A DNA stretch of 5,187 bases from Microbacteriaceae bacterium (lineage in GTDB: Bacteria; Actinomycetota; Actinomycetes; Actinomycetales; Microbacteriaceae): assembly GCA_026785785.1 (NCBI GenBank), contig JAJAZI010000160.1, positions 1 to 5,187 on the forward strand, given 5' to 3'. Position numbers and translations under genes: made by a program. Below the pieces are notes generated by a model that made no database searches, had not been told where the DNA came from, and saw only the letters and a program-made list of their open reading frames with translations. Below are positions 1-5,187 of this stretch, piece after piece (the first letter of the stretch is position 1; each line of letters starts with the position of its first letter).

Positions 1-917
1 CCCGTGGCAGGGTCGACCAGCACGAGGCTGTCGTCGCCGTGCGTGCGTACGGCGAGGATGCGGCCGCCGTGCAGGTCGAACCAGCGCAGACCGAGCACCC
101 AGAGGGCGCCGGCGTATTCGGCCCGCTCGGTGAGCACGTCCGTGCGGGCGCCGTCGAGGGCGAAGGCCGCGAGGTTCCACCAGCCGTCGCGGTCGGTGAC
201 GGCGAGGAGGGAGTCGTCGTCGACCCACTCCGGTTGGAGAACGGACTCGGTCGCCGATCCGGCGATCGTGCGCACGCTGCGCGCGGTGCCATCGTCGGAG
301 AGGTCGGCGAGGCGCAGCTCGGTGCCGTCCCACGGCATTTGCGGGTGGTCCCAGGCGACGAAGGCGAGGCTGCGCCCGTTGGGCGAGAAGCGCGGATAGG
401 CGAGGAAGTGCGAGCCCGAAACGATGGAGCGGATGGCCCCGGCTGCATCCGCCGCCGAGCCGTCGACGGGCACCGCGACGATGTCCCGCGTGAGGCGCTC
501 ACCGTGGGTCTCCCGTACCGCGATTATCTCGTCGCCGCGGACCGCGAGCTCGCCGAAGCGGAAGCCGCCCTCCGCCGGCGTCAGCGGCACCGGCACAGCG
601 CTCCCGGCGTCGAGGCGGTAGAGGCGCTGGTCGGTGAACTCGGCGAAGACCAGCGCGCGATCGGCGGTCACCGTCCAGGCCCCGCCGCCGTACTCGTGCA
701 CCCGCGTGCGCGCATTCCACGGTGCCGGCAGCACGTCAACGGGAGTGCCGTCGCCGCCGGCTGTGCGCACCGCGAGCCGCCCGCCCTCGCTCGGGCACAG
801 TTCGAGCCACCAGATGTCGTCACCGACCCACGCCCCTCCGCTCACGGGATGCCCGCTCGCGGCGAGGTCGTGGGCGGAGATCGGCGAGCGCCAGGACCCG
901 TAAGGAGAAATCGTCAT
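1..917 (-). CDS. S9 family peptidase (prolyl oligopeptidase-like), N-terminal part
   Basis: The gene reads leftward from the ATG at 917-915 and runs off the left edge after 305 complete codons, so only the N-terminal beta-propeller is visible. S9 peptidases (dipeptidyl/acylaminoacyl peptidase type) are serine peptidases that cleave short peptides; the propeller gates a C-terminal alpha/beta hydrolase domain, which would lie outside the window together with the Ser-Asp-His triad. Visible family features are an N-terminal GGAWVGDDIWWLE strand pair (about residues 27-39), a HEYGGGAW segment, and the propeller-blade motif YPRFSPNGR (about 174-182) followed by FVAWDHPQMPWDGTEL, typical of actinobacterial S9 enzymes. 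No signal peptide is present, so the protein should be cytoplasmic. The start is supported by the -10-like hexamer six bases upstream; there is no proper Shine-Dalgarno sequence, only GGGG almost touching the ATG. It is divergent from the LLM oxidoreductase. The family call is firm; the substrate is unknown. Confidence 0.93.
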   Translation of the reverse strand, partial: MTISPYGSWRSPISAHDLAASGHPVSGGAWVGDDIWWLELCPSEGGRLAVRTAGGDGTPVDVLPAPWNARTRVHEYGGGAWTVTADRALVFAEFTDQRLYRLDAGSAVPVPLTPAEGGFRFGELAVRGDEIIAVRETHGERLTRDIVAVPVDGSAADAAGAIRSIVSGSHFLAYPRFSPNGRSLAFVAWDHPQMPWDGTELRLADLSDDGTARSVRTIAGSATESVLQPEWVDDDSLLAVTDRDGWWNLAAFALDGARTDVLTERAEYAGALWVLGLRWFDLHGGRILAVRTHGDDSLVLVDPAT

Positions 918-923
918 GGCCCC

Positions 924-929
924 ATTCTG
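924..929 (-). promoter_or_regulatory. Putative leaderless -10 element for the S9 peptidase gene
   Basis: On the minus strand the hexamer CAGAAT ends six bases (GGGGCC) before the ATG at 917. It keeps the A at position 2 and T at position 6 of the actinobacterial TAnnnT -10 consensus. The spacing places the transcription start at or next to the ATG, as in leaderless actinobacterial genes. No convincing -35 box is visible, and the first base departs from consensus. Confidence 0.45.
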
Positions 930-963
930 CTGTGCGCCGGCGCCAGCGCGGCCGATCGGTTCG

Positions 964-969
964 TAAGCT
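964..969 (+). promoter_or_regulatory. Putative leaderless -10 element for the LLM oxidoreductase gene
   Basis: TAAGCT matches the actinobacterial -10 consensus TAnnnT and lies exactly six bases (GGACGG) before the ATG at 976, the geometry expected for a leaderless transcript. GGACGG directly abuts the ATG, too close to work as a Shine-Dalgarno sequence. No clear -35 box is seen. The 8-bp palindrome CCGATCGG at 952-959 lies in the spacer and could be an operator, but it is short enough to be chance. Confidence 0.55.
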
Positions 970-975
970 GGACGG

Positions 976-1965
976 ATGCGATTCGGACTCTTCATTCCCC
1001 AGGGCTGGCGGCACGACCTCGTCGGCATCGATCCCGCCGAGCAGTGGACGGCGATGAACTCCCTCGCCCAGCACGCCGATGCCGGCGCCTGGGAGTCGAT
1101 TTGGGTCTACGACCACTTCCACACCGTTCCGGTGCCCTCGGAGGAGGCCACCCACGAGGCGTGGACGCTCATGGCCGCCTTCGCGGCGACCACCTCGCGG
1201 GTGCGGATCGGCCAGATGTGCACCTGCATGAGCTACCGCAACCCCGCCTACCTCGCCAAGGTCGCCGCCACAGTCGACATCGTCTCGGGCGGACGAACCG
1301 AGATGGGCATCGGCGGCGGCTGGTACGAGCACGAGTGGAAGGCCTACGGCTACGGCTTCCCGAGCGCGGGAACCCGCCTCGGGCGCCTGCGGGAGGGCGT
1401 CGACATCATGCGCCAGGCCTGGACCACCGGATCGGCGACGCTCGACGGCAAGCACTACCAGGTCGACGGCGCGATCGTGCGTCCGCTGCCGCTGCAGCCC
1501 GGCGGCATCCCCCTCTGGATCGCGGGCGGCGGCGAGAAGGTGACCCTCAAAATTGCCGCGGAGTACGCGCAGTACACGAACTTCGCCGGCGCGCCCGCCG
1601 AGTTCGATCACAAGAGCGAGATCCTGCGCCAGCACTGCTCCGATGTGGGCACCGACTTCGACGCGATCGTGCGCTCCGCGAACTACAACGTGATCATCGC
1701 CGACACCGAAGCAGAGGTCGCCGACCGTATCGCAGCAGTGCGCGCGCGGGTGCTCCCCTACCTCGGCGAGGAGCGGTCGGATGCCTTCGTGGGAGAGTAC
1801 GCGGCAGGCGCGCTCACGGTCGGCACACCGGAACAGGTTGTCGAGCGCCTGCGCGACATGCAAGGCCGCGGGCTCGGCTACGGCATCTTCTACTTCCCCG
1901 AGGCCGCCTACGACCGCTCCGGCATCGAGCTGTTCGAGCGCGCCGTCATGCCGGCGTTCGCCTAG
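976..1965 (+). CDS. LLM class F420-dependent oxidoreductase (Rv1855c type)
   Basis: This complete 329-residue protein belongs to the bacterial luciferase-like (LLM) superfamily: a TIM-barrel enzyme that uses the deazaflavin F420 (some relatives use FMN) for hydride transfer to an unknown substrate, in the cytoplasm. The start MRFGLFIPQGW is the typical first strand. VYDHFHTVPVP (residues 44-54) is the cofactor-region segment of this subfamily. SYRNPAYLAK (86-95) and DIVSGGR (101-107) are conserved LLM core motifs, followed by MGIGGGWYEHEW (110-121). GGIPLWIAGGGEKVT (176-190) is the phosphate-binding strand-loop, and VGTPEQVVERL near the C-terminus is the usual family ending. Length is normal for the family. 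Sequence resemblance is strongest to the subfamily named after mycobacterial Rv1855c. It is probably expressed from a leaderless promoter and is followed after 5 bases by the serine hydrolase gene, which suggests an operon. Use of F420 is inferred from family membership, not from a diagnostic residue. Confidence 0.96.
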   Translation: MRFGLFIPQGWRHDLVGIDPAEQWTAMNSLAQHADAGAWESIWVYDHFHTVPVPSEEATHEAWTLMAAFAATTSRVRIGQMCTCMSYRNPAYLAKVAATVDIVSGGRTEMGIGGGWYEHEWKAYGYGFPSAGTRLGRLREGVDIMRQAWTTGSATLDGKHYQVDGAIVRPLPLQPGGIPLWIAGGGEKVTLKIAAEYAQYTNFAGAPAEFDHKSEILRQHCSDVGTDFDAIVRSANYNVIIADTEAEVADRIAAVRARVLPYLGEERSDAFVGEYAAGALTVGTPEQVVERLRDMQGRGLGYGIFYFPEAAYDRSGIELFERAVMPAFA

Positions 1966-1970
1966 CCCCG

Positions 1971-3449
1971 ATGCCGCCGACCCCGCTCCCCCGCAGCACC
2001 CCCGAGGCGCAGGGTGTTCCCTCGCGCGCCATCCGCGAGTTCCTCGCCGCCGTCGCCACCGGCGGGCAGGAGCTGCACAGCATCATGCTGCTCCGGCACG
2101 GGCACGTCATCGCCGAGGGCTGGTGGACGCCGTTCGCGCCGTCCCTGCGGCACGAGCTGTTCTCGGTGAGCAAGAGCGTCACCGCGACCGCCGTCGGCAT
2201 CGCGATCCACGAGGGCCTGCTCGGCCTCGACGACCCCGTCGTCGGCTTGCTGCCCGACGACGCCCCGGCCGGGATGAGCGAAAACCTCCAGGCGATGCGG
2301 GTGCGGCACCTGCTCGCGATGAACACGGGGCACGCCGAGGACACCCTCCGCGCGCTGCACTCACCCGAGCGCAACTGGGCGCGCGTTATTCTCCGTCGGC
2401 CGGTCGAGAACCCGCCCGGCGGAGCCTTCGTCTACAACACCGGTGCGACCTACCTGCTGTCGGCGATCCTGCAGCGCCTCACCGGGCAGCGGCTGCTCGA
2501 CTACCTGACCCCCCGCCTGCTGCAGCCGCTCGGCATCGAGGGCGCCAGCTGGGATCGCTGCCCGCGGGGAATCGACGTGGGCGGCTGGGGCCTCGCGATC
2601 ACCACGGAGGACCTCGCGAAATTCGGCCAGCTCTACCTGCAGCGCGGCCGGTGGGGCAATGCTCAGCTGGTGCCGGCGGAGTGGGTGGATGCCGCGACCT
2701 CCAGCCAGGTGTCGAACGGCGATCCGTCCCTGCCCGACGACTGGACGCAGGGCTACGGCTACCAGTTCTGGCTCTGCCAGCACGGTGCGTACCGGGCGGA
2801 TGGCGCGTTCGGCCAGCTCGCGATCGTCATGCCGGAAGAGGATGCCGTCCTCGCGCTGACGAGCGCGCTGAGCGACACCGCGGCCGTCGTCACCGCGGCC
2901 TGGGGCCACCTGCTCGCGGGTCTCTCGACGCCGGGACCACTGCAGGAGGATCCCGCCGGGCACGCGGAACTCGGCGCGGCGCTCGCGGCGCTGGCGATCG
3001 CGCATCCGGCCGGGTCCGCGGTGTCGCCGATGGCGGCATCCGTCTCCGGGCGCGACTACGACCTCGCCCCCAACGTCGCCCACCTCGAGGGGATCCGCGT
3101 CGTGTTCGCCGCGGACCGCGCCGAGCTGACCCTGCGCGACGAAGCGCGCGAGCACCGCATCGACTGCGGACTCGGCACGTGGATCACCGGAACTGCGGCC
3201 GTTCCCGAGGCGGGCAGCTTCCGCCGCACACGGCGGGCCGCGGTTGCGGCGTCCGGCGCCTGGACGGACGACTCGACCTTTGTGGCCCGCCTGCAGGTCT
3301 ACGAGACGCCCATCGCGCTCCTGGTCGAGCTGGCGTTCTCGGCCGACGAGGTCACGGTGCGGCTCACCCAGAACGTGTCATTCGGGCCGACCGAGCTCGC
3401 CCGCAGTGTGGGGGTCGCGCGCGACCCGCGCCCAAGCGCCTTAACGTAA
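1971..3449 (+). CDS. Serine hydrolase, beta-lactamase/class C esterase family, with C-terminal domain
   Basis: This complete 492-residue protein has the beta-lactamase (serine penicillin-binding protein) fold of PF00144/COG1680; members are mostly esterases, amidases or peptidases rather than true beta-lactamases. The nucleophile motif SxxK is S65-V-S-K68 within ELFSVSKSVTATAVG. The Tyr motif is FVYNTGATYLLSAI, with Y155 followed directly by N156 rather than the classical Y-x-N spacing. The third motif appears as R-A-D-G (275-278) in YRADGAFGQ, replacing KTG. TPRLLQPLGI and TTEDLAKFGQLYL are typical fold landmarks. After about residue 310 there is a beta-rich extension ending in YETPIALLVEL and NVSFGPTE. 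No signal peptide, lipobox or membrane segment is seen, so a cytoplasmic location is inferred. ATG 1971 lies 5 bases after the upstream stop and has no Shine-Dalgarno, so translation is probably coupled. The reading frame is open far upstream, but the family N-terminus (LPRSTPEAQGV) fits this start. Confidence 0.93.
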   Translation: MPPTPLPRSTPEAQGVPSRAIREFLAAVATGGQELHSIMLLRHGHVIAEGWWTPFAPSLRHELFSVSKSVTATAVGIAIHEGLLGLDDPVVGLLPDDAPAGMSENLQAMRVRHLLAMNTGHAEDTLRALHSPERNWARVILRRPVENPPGGAFVYNTGATYLLSAILQRLTGQRLLDYLTPRLLQPLGIEGASWDRCPRGIDVGGWGLAITTEDLAKFGQLYLQRGRWGNAQLVPAEWVDAATSSQVSNGDPSLPDDWTQGYGYQFWLCQHGAYRADGAFGQLAIVMPEEDAVLALTSALSDTAAVVTAAWGHLLAGLSTPGPLQEDPAGHAELGAALAALAIAHPAGSAVSPMAASVSGRDYDLAPNVAHLEGIRVVFAADRAELTLRDEAREHRIDCGLGTWITGTAAVPEAGSFRRTRRAAVAASGAWTDDSTFVARLQVYETPIALLVELAFSADEVTVRLTQNVSFGPTELARSVGVARDPRPSALT

Positions 3450-3518
3450 GGCTCGACGAGGGGAATAAAACGCCGCGGCAATGCGCTCGGGTCGAGAGCG
3501 CTTACCATTTGTCGAGCC
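3450..3518. repeat. Nested inverted repeats in the leader of the efflux gene
   Basis: An outer perfect 8-bp inverted repeat, GGCTCGAC (3450-3457) and GTCGAGCC (3511-3518), encloses an inner perfect 6-bp dyad, GCGCTC (3483-3488) and GAGCGC (3496-3501), with a 7-base spacer. The inner dyad directly adjoins the -10-like TACCAT (3503-3508), a position where a TetR- or MarR-type repressor of an efflux gene commonly binds. It is not a convincing terminator, because no T-run follows either stem. Both repeats are exact; the regulatory role is inference. Confidence 0.4.
3503..3508 (+). promoter_or_regulatory. Possible -10 element for the efflux transporter gene
   Basis: TACCAT fits TAnnnT and sits in the only relatively AT-containing part of the 104-base gap between the hydrolase and the transporter. 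A start about 7 bases downstream would give a leader of roughly 40 bases before the TTG at 3554. The expected -35 position (around 3480-3485) does not resemble TTGACA, so this is a weak call, strengthened mainly by the adjacent dyad. Confidence 0.3.
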
Positions 3519-3553
3519 CGCGCGCCCTCGCACCCACACACGTACGGAATATC

Positions 3554-5032
3554 TTGACCGAAGCTCGTCTCTCGACCGCCGCCCAAGCTCCCACGGACGC
3601 CGACGCCATCACCCGTCGCAACAGTCTCGTCATCCGCCTCCTCCTCGTCTCGGCCTTCGTCGTGATCCTGAACGAGACGATCATGGGCGTCGCGCTGCCG
3701 CAACTCATGAAAGACCTCGACATCACGGCGAACGCCGCGCAGTGGCTGACGACGGCGTTCATGCTGACCATGGCCGTGGTGATCCCCATCACCGGATTCC
3801 TGCTCCAGCGCTTCGACACGCGCCCGGTATTCATCACGGCGATGTCGCTGTTCAGCGCTGGCACCTTCATCGCCGCGGTCGCGCCCGGCTTCGAGGTGCT
3901 GCTGGTCGGCCGCGTCGTGCAGGCAACGGGAACGGCCATCATGATGCCGCTGCTCATGACGACCGTCATGACGCTCGTCCCCGCGGCCTCCCGCGGCCGC
4001 ACGATGGGCAACATCTCCATCGTCATCTCGGTCGCCCCCGCGATCGGGCCAACCATCTCCGGCATTATCCTGAGCGTGCTCGACTGGCGCTGGATGTTCA
4101 TCCTCGTGCTCCCGATCGCCCTGAGCGCGCTCGCCCTCGGCGCCGCCCGCGTGCGCAACGTCACGACACCCCGGCGCACCCACTTCGACGCGGCATCCGT
4201 GATCCTGTCTGCCTTCGCCTTCGGCGGACTCGTCTACGGCCTGAGCAGCCTCGGCGGGATCGCCGCCGGCGGTAGCCCTCTCGGCGCCTGGCTCCCGCTC
4301 GGCGTCGGCGGCGTCGCTCTGACCGTGTTCGTGCTGCGCCAGGTCCGGTTGCAGCGTGCCGAGCGTGCGCTGCTCGACCTGCGCACCTTCGGCTCGCGCA
4401 ACTTCACCTTCTCGATCGTGATGTTCACCATGAGCATGATGGCGTTCTTCGGCACGATCGTGCTACTGCCGATCTACATGCAGGACGTGCTCGGCCTCGA
4501 CCCACTGCAGACCGGACTCCTGCTGCTTCCCGGTGGGCTCACGATGGGCCTGCTCGCGCCGTTCGTCGGCCGCACCTACGACCGGATCGGCCCGACCGTG
4601 CTGCTCGTGACCGGCGCCGTCATCGTCTCCTCCGTGCTGTGGATCATGACGACGTTCCAGGCGACCACCTCCCCGTTCTCGGTGCTCGCCGCGCACGTGT
4701 CGCTGAGCGTGGGCCTCGCCCTGCTGTTCACCCCCCTGTTCTCGGCGAGCCTCGGGTCGCTCCGCCCGCAGCTGTATTCGCACGGCAGCGCGATCGTCGG
4801 CACCGCGCAGCAGCTCGCGGGGGCGGCGGGCACCGCCCTGTTCGTGACCGTGATGGCTGCCCAGGCCGCGATCCTCGTCGACGACGGGGCGACGGATGTC
4901 GCGGCGACAGCCGAGGGGGTCCGCGTCGCGTTCGTCTACGGTGCGGTCATTTCGATGTTCGCGATCCCCGCCGCGTTCATGATCCGGCGCACCCCGGAGC
5001 CCGCGTCGGGCGACCGACCGATGGCACACTAG
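3554..5032 (+). CDS. DHA2/EmrB-type multidrug efflux MFS transporter
   Basis: This complete 492-residue membrane protein is a major facilitator superfamily proton-drug antiporter of the 14-helix DHA2 (EmrB/QacA, LmrB-like) group, which exports hydrophobic drugs from the cytoplasmic membrane. Motif D1 is seen as LNETIMGVALPQL (residues 39-51). Helix 2 and the motif A region are AAQWLTTAFMLTMAVVIPITGFLLQRF (61-87). Motif B is GRVVQATGTAIMMP (119-132, with R120). The antiporter motif C is APAIGPTISG (161-170), followed by WRWMF (178-182). The second half keeps the conserved RPQLYSHGSAIVGTAQQLAGAAGTA. I estimate 13 to 14 hydrophobic segments by eye. The start is TTG 3554, preceded by a weak GGA at 3546-3548; an in-frame TTG at 3509 is an alternative, and no ATG or GTG occurs before the first helix. 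Efflux is firm; the drug substrate is unknown. It follows the hydrolase by 104 bases and probably has its own promoter. Confidence 0.94.
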   Translation: MTEARLSTAAQAPTDADAITRRNSLVIRLLLVSAFVVILNETIMGVALPQLMKDLDITANAAQWLTTAFMLTMAVVIPITGFLLQRFDTRPVFITAMSLFSAGTFIAAVAPGFEVLLVGRVVQATGTAIMMPLLMTTVMTLVPAASRGRTMGNISIVISVAPAIGPTISGIILSVLDWRWMFILVLPIALSALALGAARVRNVTTPRRTHFDAASVILSAFAFGGLVYGLSSLGGIAAGGSPLGAWLPLGVGGVALTVFVLRQVRLQRAERALLDLRTFGSRNFTFSIVMFTMSMMAFFGTIVLLPIYMQDVLGLDPLQTGLLLLPGGLTMGLLAPFVGRTYDRIGPTVLLVTGAVIVSSVLWIMTTFQATTSPFSVLAAHVSLSVGLALLFTPLFSASLGSLRPQLYSHGSAIVGTAQQLAGAAGTALFVTVMAAQAAILVDDGATDVAATAEGVRVAFVYGAVISMFAIPAAFMIRRTPEPASGDRPMAH

Positions 5033-5085
5033 GCGCCAACGCGTGGGCTGCGTACGTCACGAACCAGGTGGACTCCGAGGGGTCT

Positions 5086-5090
5086 GAGGG
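5086..5090 (+). promoter_or_regulatory. Candidate ribosome binding site for the DUF4062 gene
   Basis: GAGGG lies 10 bases before TTG 5101 and 8 bases before the alternative ATT 5099. It is one of the clearest Shine-Dalgarno-like sequences before a gene in this window, which supports initiation near 5100 rather than at the GTG inside the DUF4062 motif. A second GAGGGG occurs at 5077-5082. Confidence 0.4.
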
Positions 5091-5100
5091 CGCGGGATAT

Positions 5101-5187
5101 TTGTCCGAACCCAGCGACAGCGGTCATCCGAACGCCAGACCAGCGTCTGCGCGTGTTCGTCAGCTCCACCCTCAAGGAGCTCGCCAC
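5101..5187 (+). CDS. Start of a DUF4062-domain gene, cut by window edge, possible frameshift
   Basis: From 5123 to the right edge one frame reads VIRTPDQRLRVFVSST, then LKELA. This is the opening strand and RVFVSST-x2-EL signature of DUF4062, a domain usually at the N-terminus of larger proteins, often STAND NTPases or TPR/regulator proteins with signalling or defence-like roles. That frame has no ATG, GTG or TTG between the transporter stop (5032) and the motif; the first GTG (5153) lies inside it. The frame starting at TTG 5101, preceded by GAGGG at 5086-5090, reads MSEPSDS and would join the DUF4062 frame if one G of the GG at 5122-5123 were absent. Third-position G/C preference also switches frame about there. 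The gene is thus either frameshifted, misassembled by one base, or started by a rare codon such as ATT (5099-5101). The domain call rests on about 20 residues. Confidence 0.6.
   Translation, partial: MSEPSDSGHPNARPASARVRQLHPQGARH

Noticed and set aside
820..1863. 347-codon open frame on the minus strand opposite the LLM gene.
   Set aside because: Its translation is His/Arg/Gly/Val-rich antisense with no recognisable motif, and it overlaps two well-supported genes.
39..1970. The serine hydrolase frame stays open for over 600 codons upstream, suggesting one 1136-residue protein.
   Set aside because: The upstream part overlaps the S9 and LLM genes, is Arg/Ala/Pro-rich low-complexity translation, and has no family features. 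The hydrolase family N-terminus starts at 1971. High GC simply removes stops.
2361..3155. 264-codon antisense open frame opposite the serine hydrolase.
   Set aside because: It is compositionally a shadow with no domain signal; the plus strand holds intact catalytic motifs there.
3483..3501. Intrinsic terminator after the serine hydrolase (6-bp GC stem, 7-base loop).
   Set aside because: No T-tract follows the stem, only TT then ACC, and a -10-like sequence adjoins it, so an operator fits better.
1781..3553. The transporter frame is open far upstream, suggesting a 1083-residue fusion to a large N-terminal domain.
   Set aside because: The extension is an Arg/Pro/Ala-rich shadow of the hydrolase and LLM genes in another frame, while the real transporter begins just before helix 1.
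3299..4183. 294-codon antisense open frame opposite the hydrolase end and transporter.
   Set aside because: Its Asp/Glu/Arg/His-rich translation is the typical complement of a membrane-protein gene, and it spans the intergenic leader without its own signals.
3481..4275. ATG-started 264-codon plus-strand frame beginning inside the leader.
   Set aside because: It overlaps the transporter in another frame, and its His/Arg-rich translation shows no family features.
5033..5060. Short palindromes (ACGCGT, CGTACG) just after the transporter stop as a terminator.
   Set aside because: The stems are only 6 bp self-complementary words without loops or a T-run; they are expected by chance in this composition.

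Overview
The window is very GC-rich, with strong G/C bias at third codon positions. It carries an F420-dependent luciferase-like (LLM) oxidoreductase, a cofactor system typical of Actinobacteria. The promoters look leaderless and the hexamer GGATGC/GCATCC is frequent. Together with protein sequences that resemble those I know from Microbacteriaceae, this suggests a chromosomal segment from a Microbacteriaceae-like actinobacterium. The taxonomic call is an inference from style, not a database match.

Layout, left to right. (1) The minus strand from 917 to the left edge holds the N-terminal beta-propeller part of an S9 (prolyl oligopeptidase family) peptidase; its catalytic domain lies outside the window. 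(2) A 58-base divergent promoter region (918-975) has a -10-like hexamer six bases before the ATG on each strand, so both genes are probably expressed from leaderless mRNAs. (3) The plus strand at 976-1965 encodes a complete LLM-class F420-dependent oxidoreductase of the Rv1855c type. (4) Only 5 bases later, 1971-3449 encodes a complete cytoplasmic serine hydrolase of the beta-lactamase/class C esterase fold with an extra C-terminal domain; the pair looks like a two-gene operon. (5) A 104-base leader (3450-3553) with inverted repeats precedes (6) a DHA2/EmrB-type multidrug efflux transporter at 3554-5032, which starts with TTG. (7) The right edge (about 5101-5187) holds the beginning of a DUF4062-domain gene whose 5' end seems to need a one-base frame correction.

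The complete genes are ordinary housekeeping or accessory functions: peptide processing, flavin/F420 redox chemistry, ester or amide hydrolysis and drug efflux. Nothing ties them into one pathway beyond the LLM-hydrolase pair. No RNA genes, CRISPR arrays, insertion sequences or clear intrinsic terminators were seen. The most interesting part is the truncated DUF4062 gene, because that domain often heads large STAND-type signalling or defence proteins, and because its start region is anomalous.
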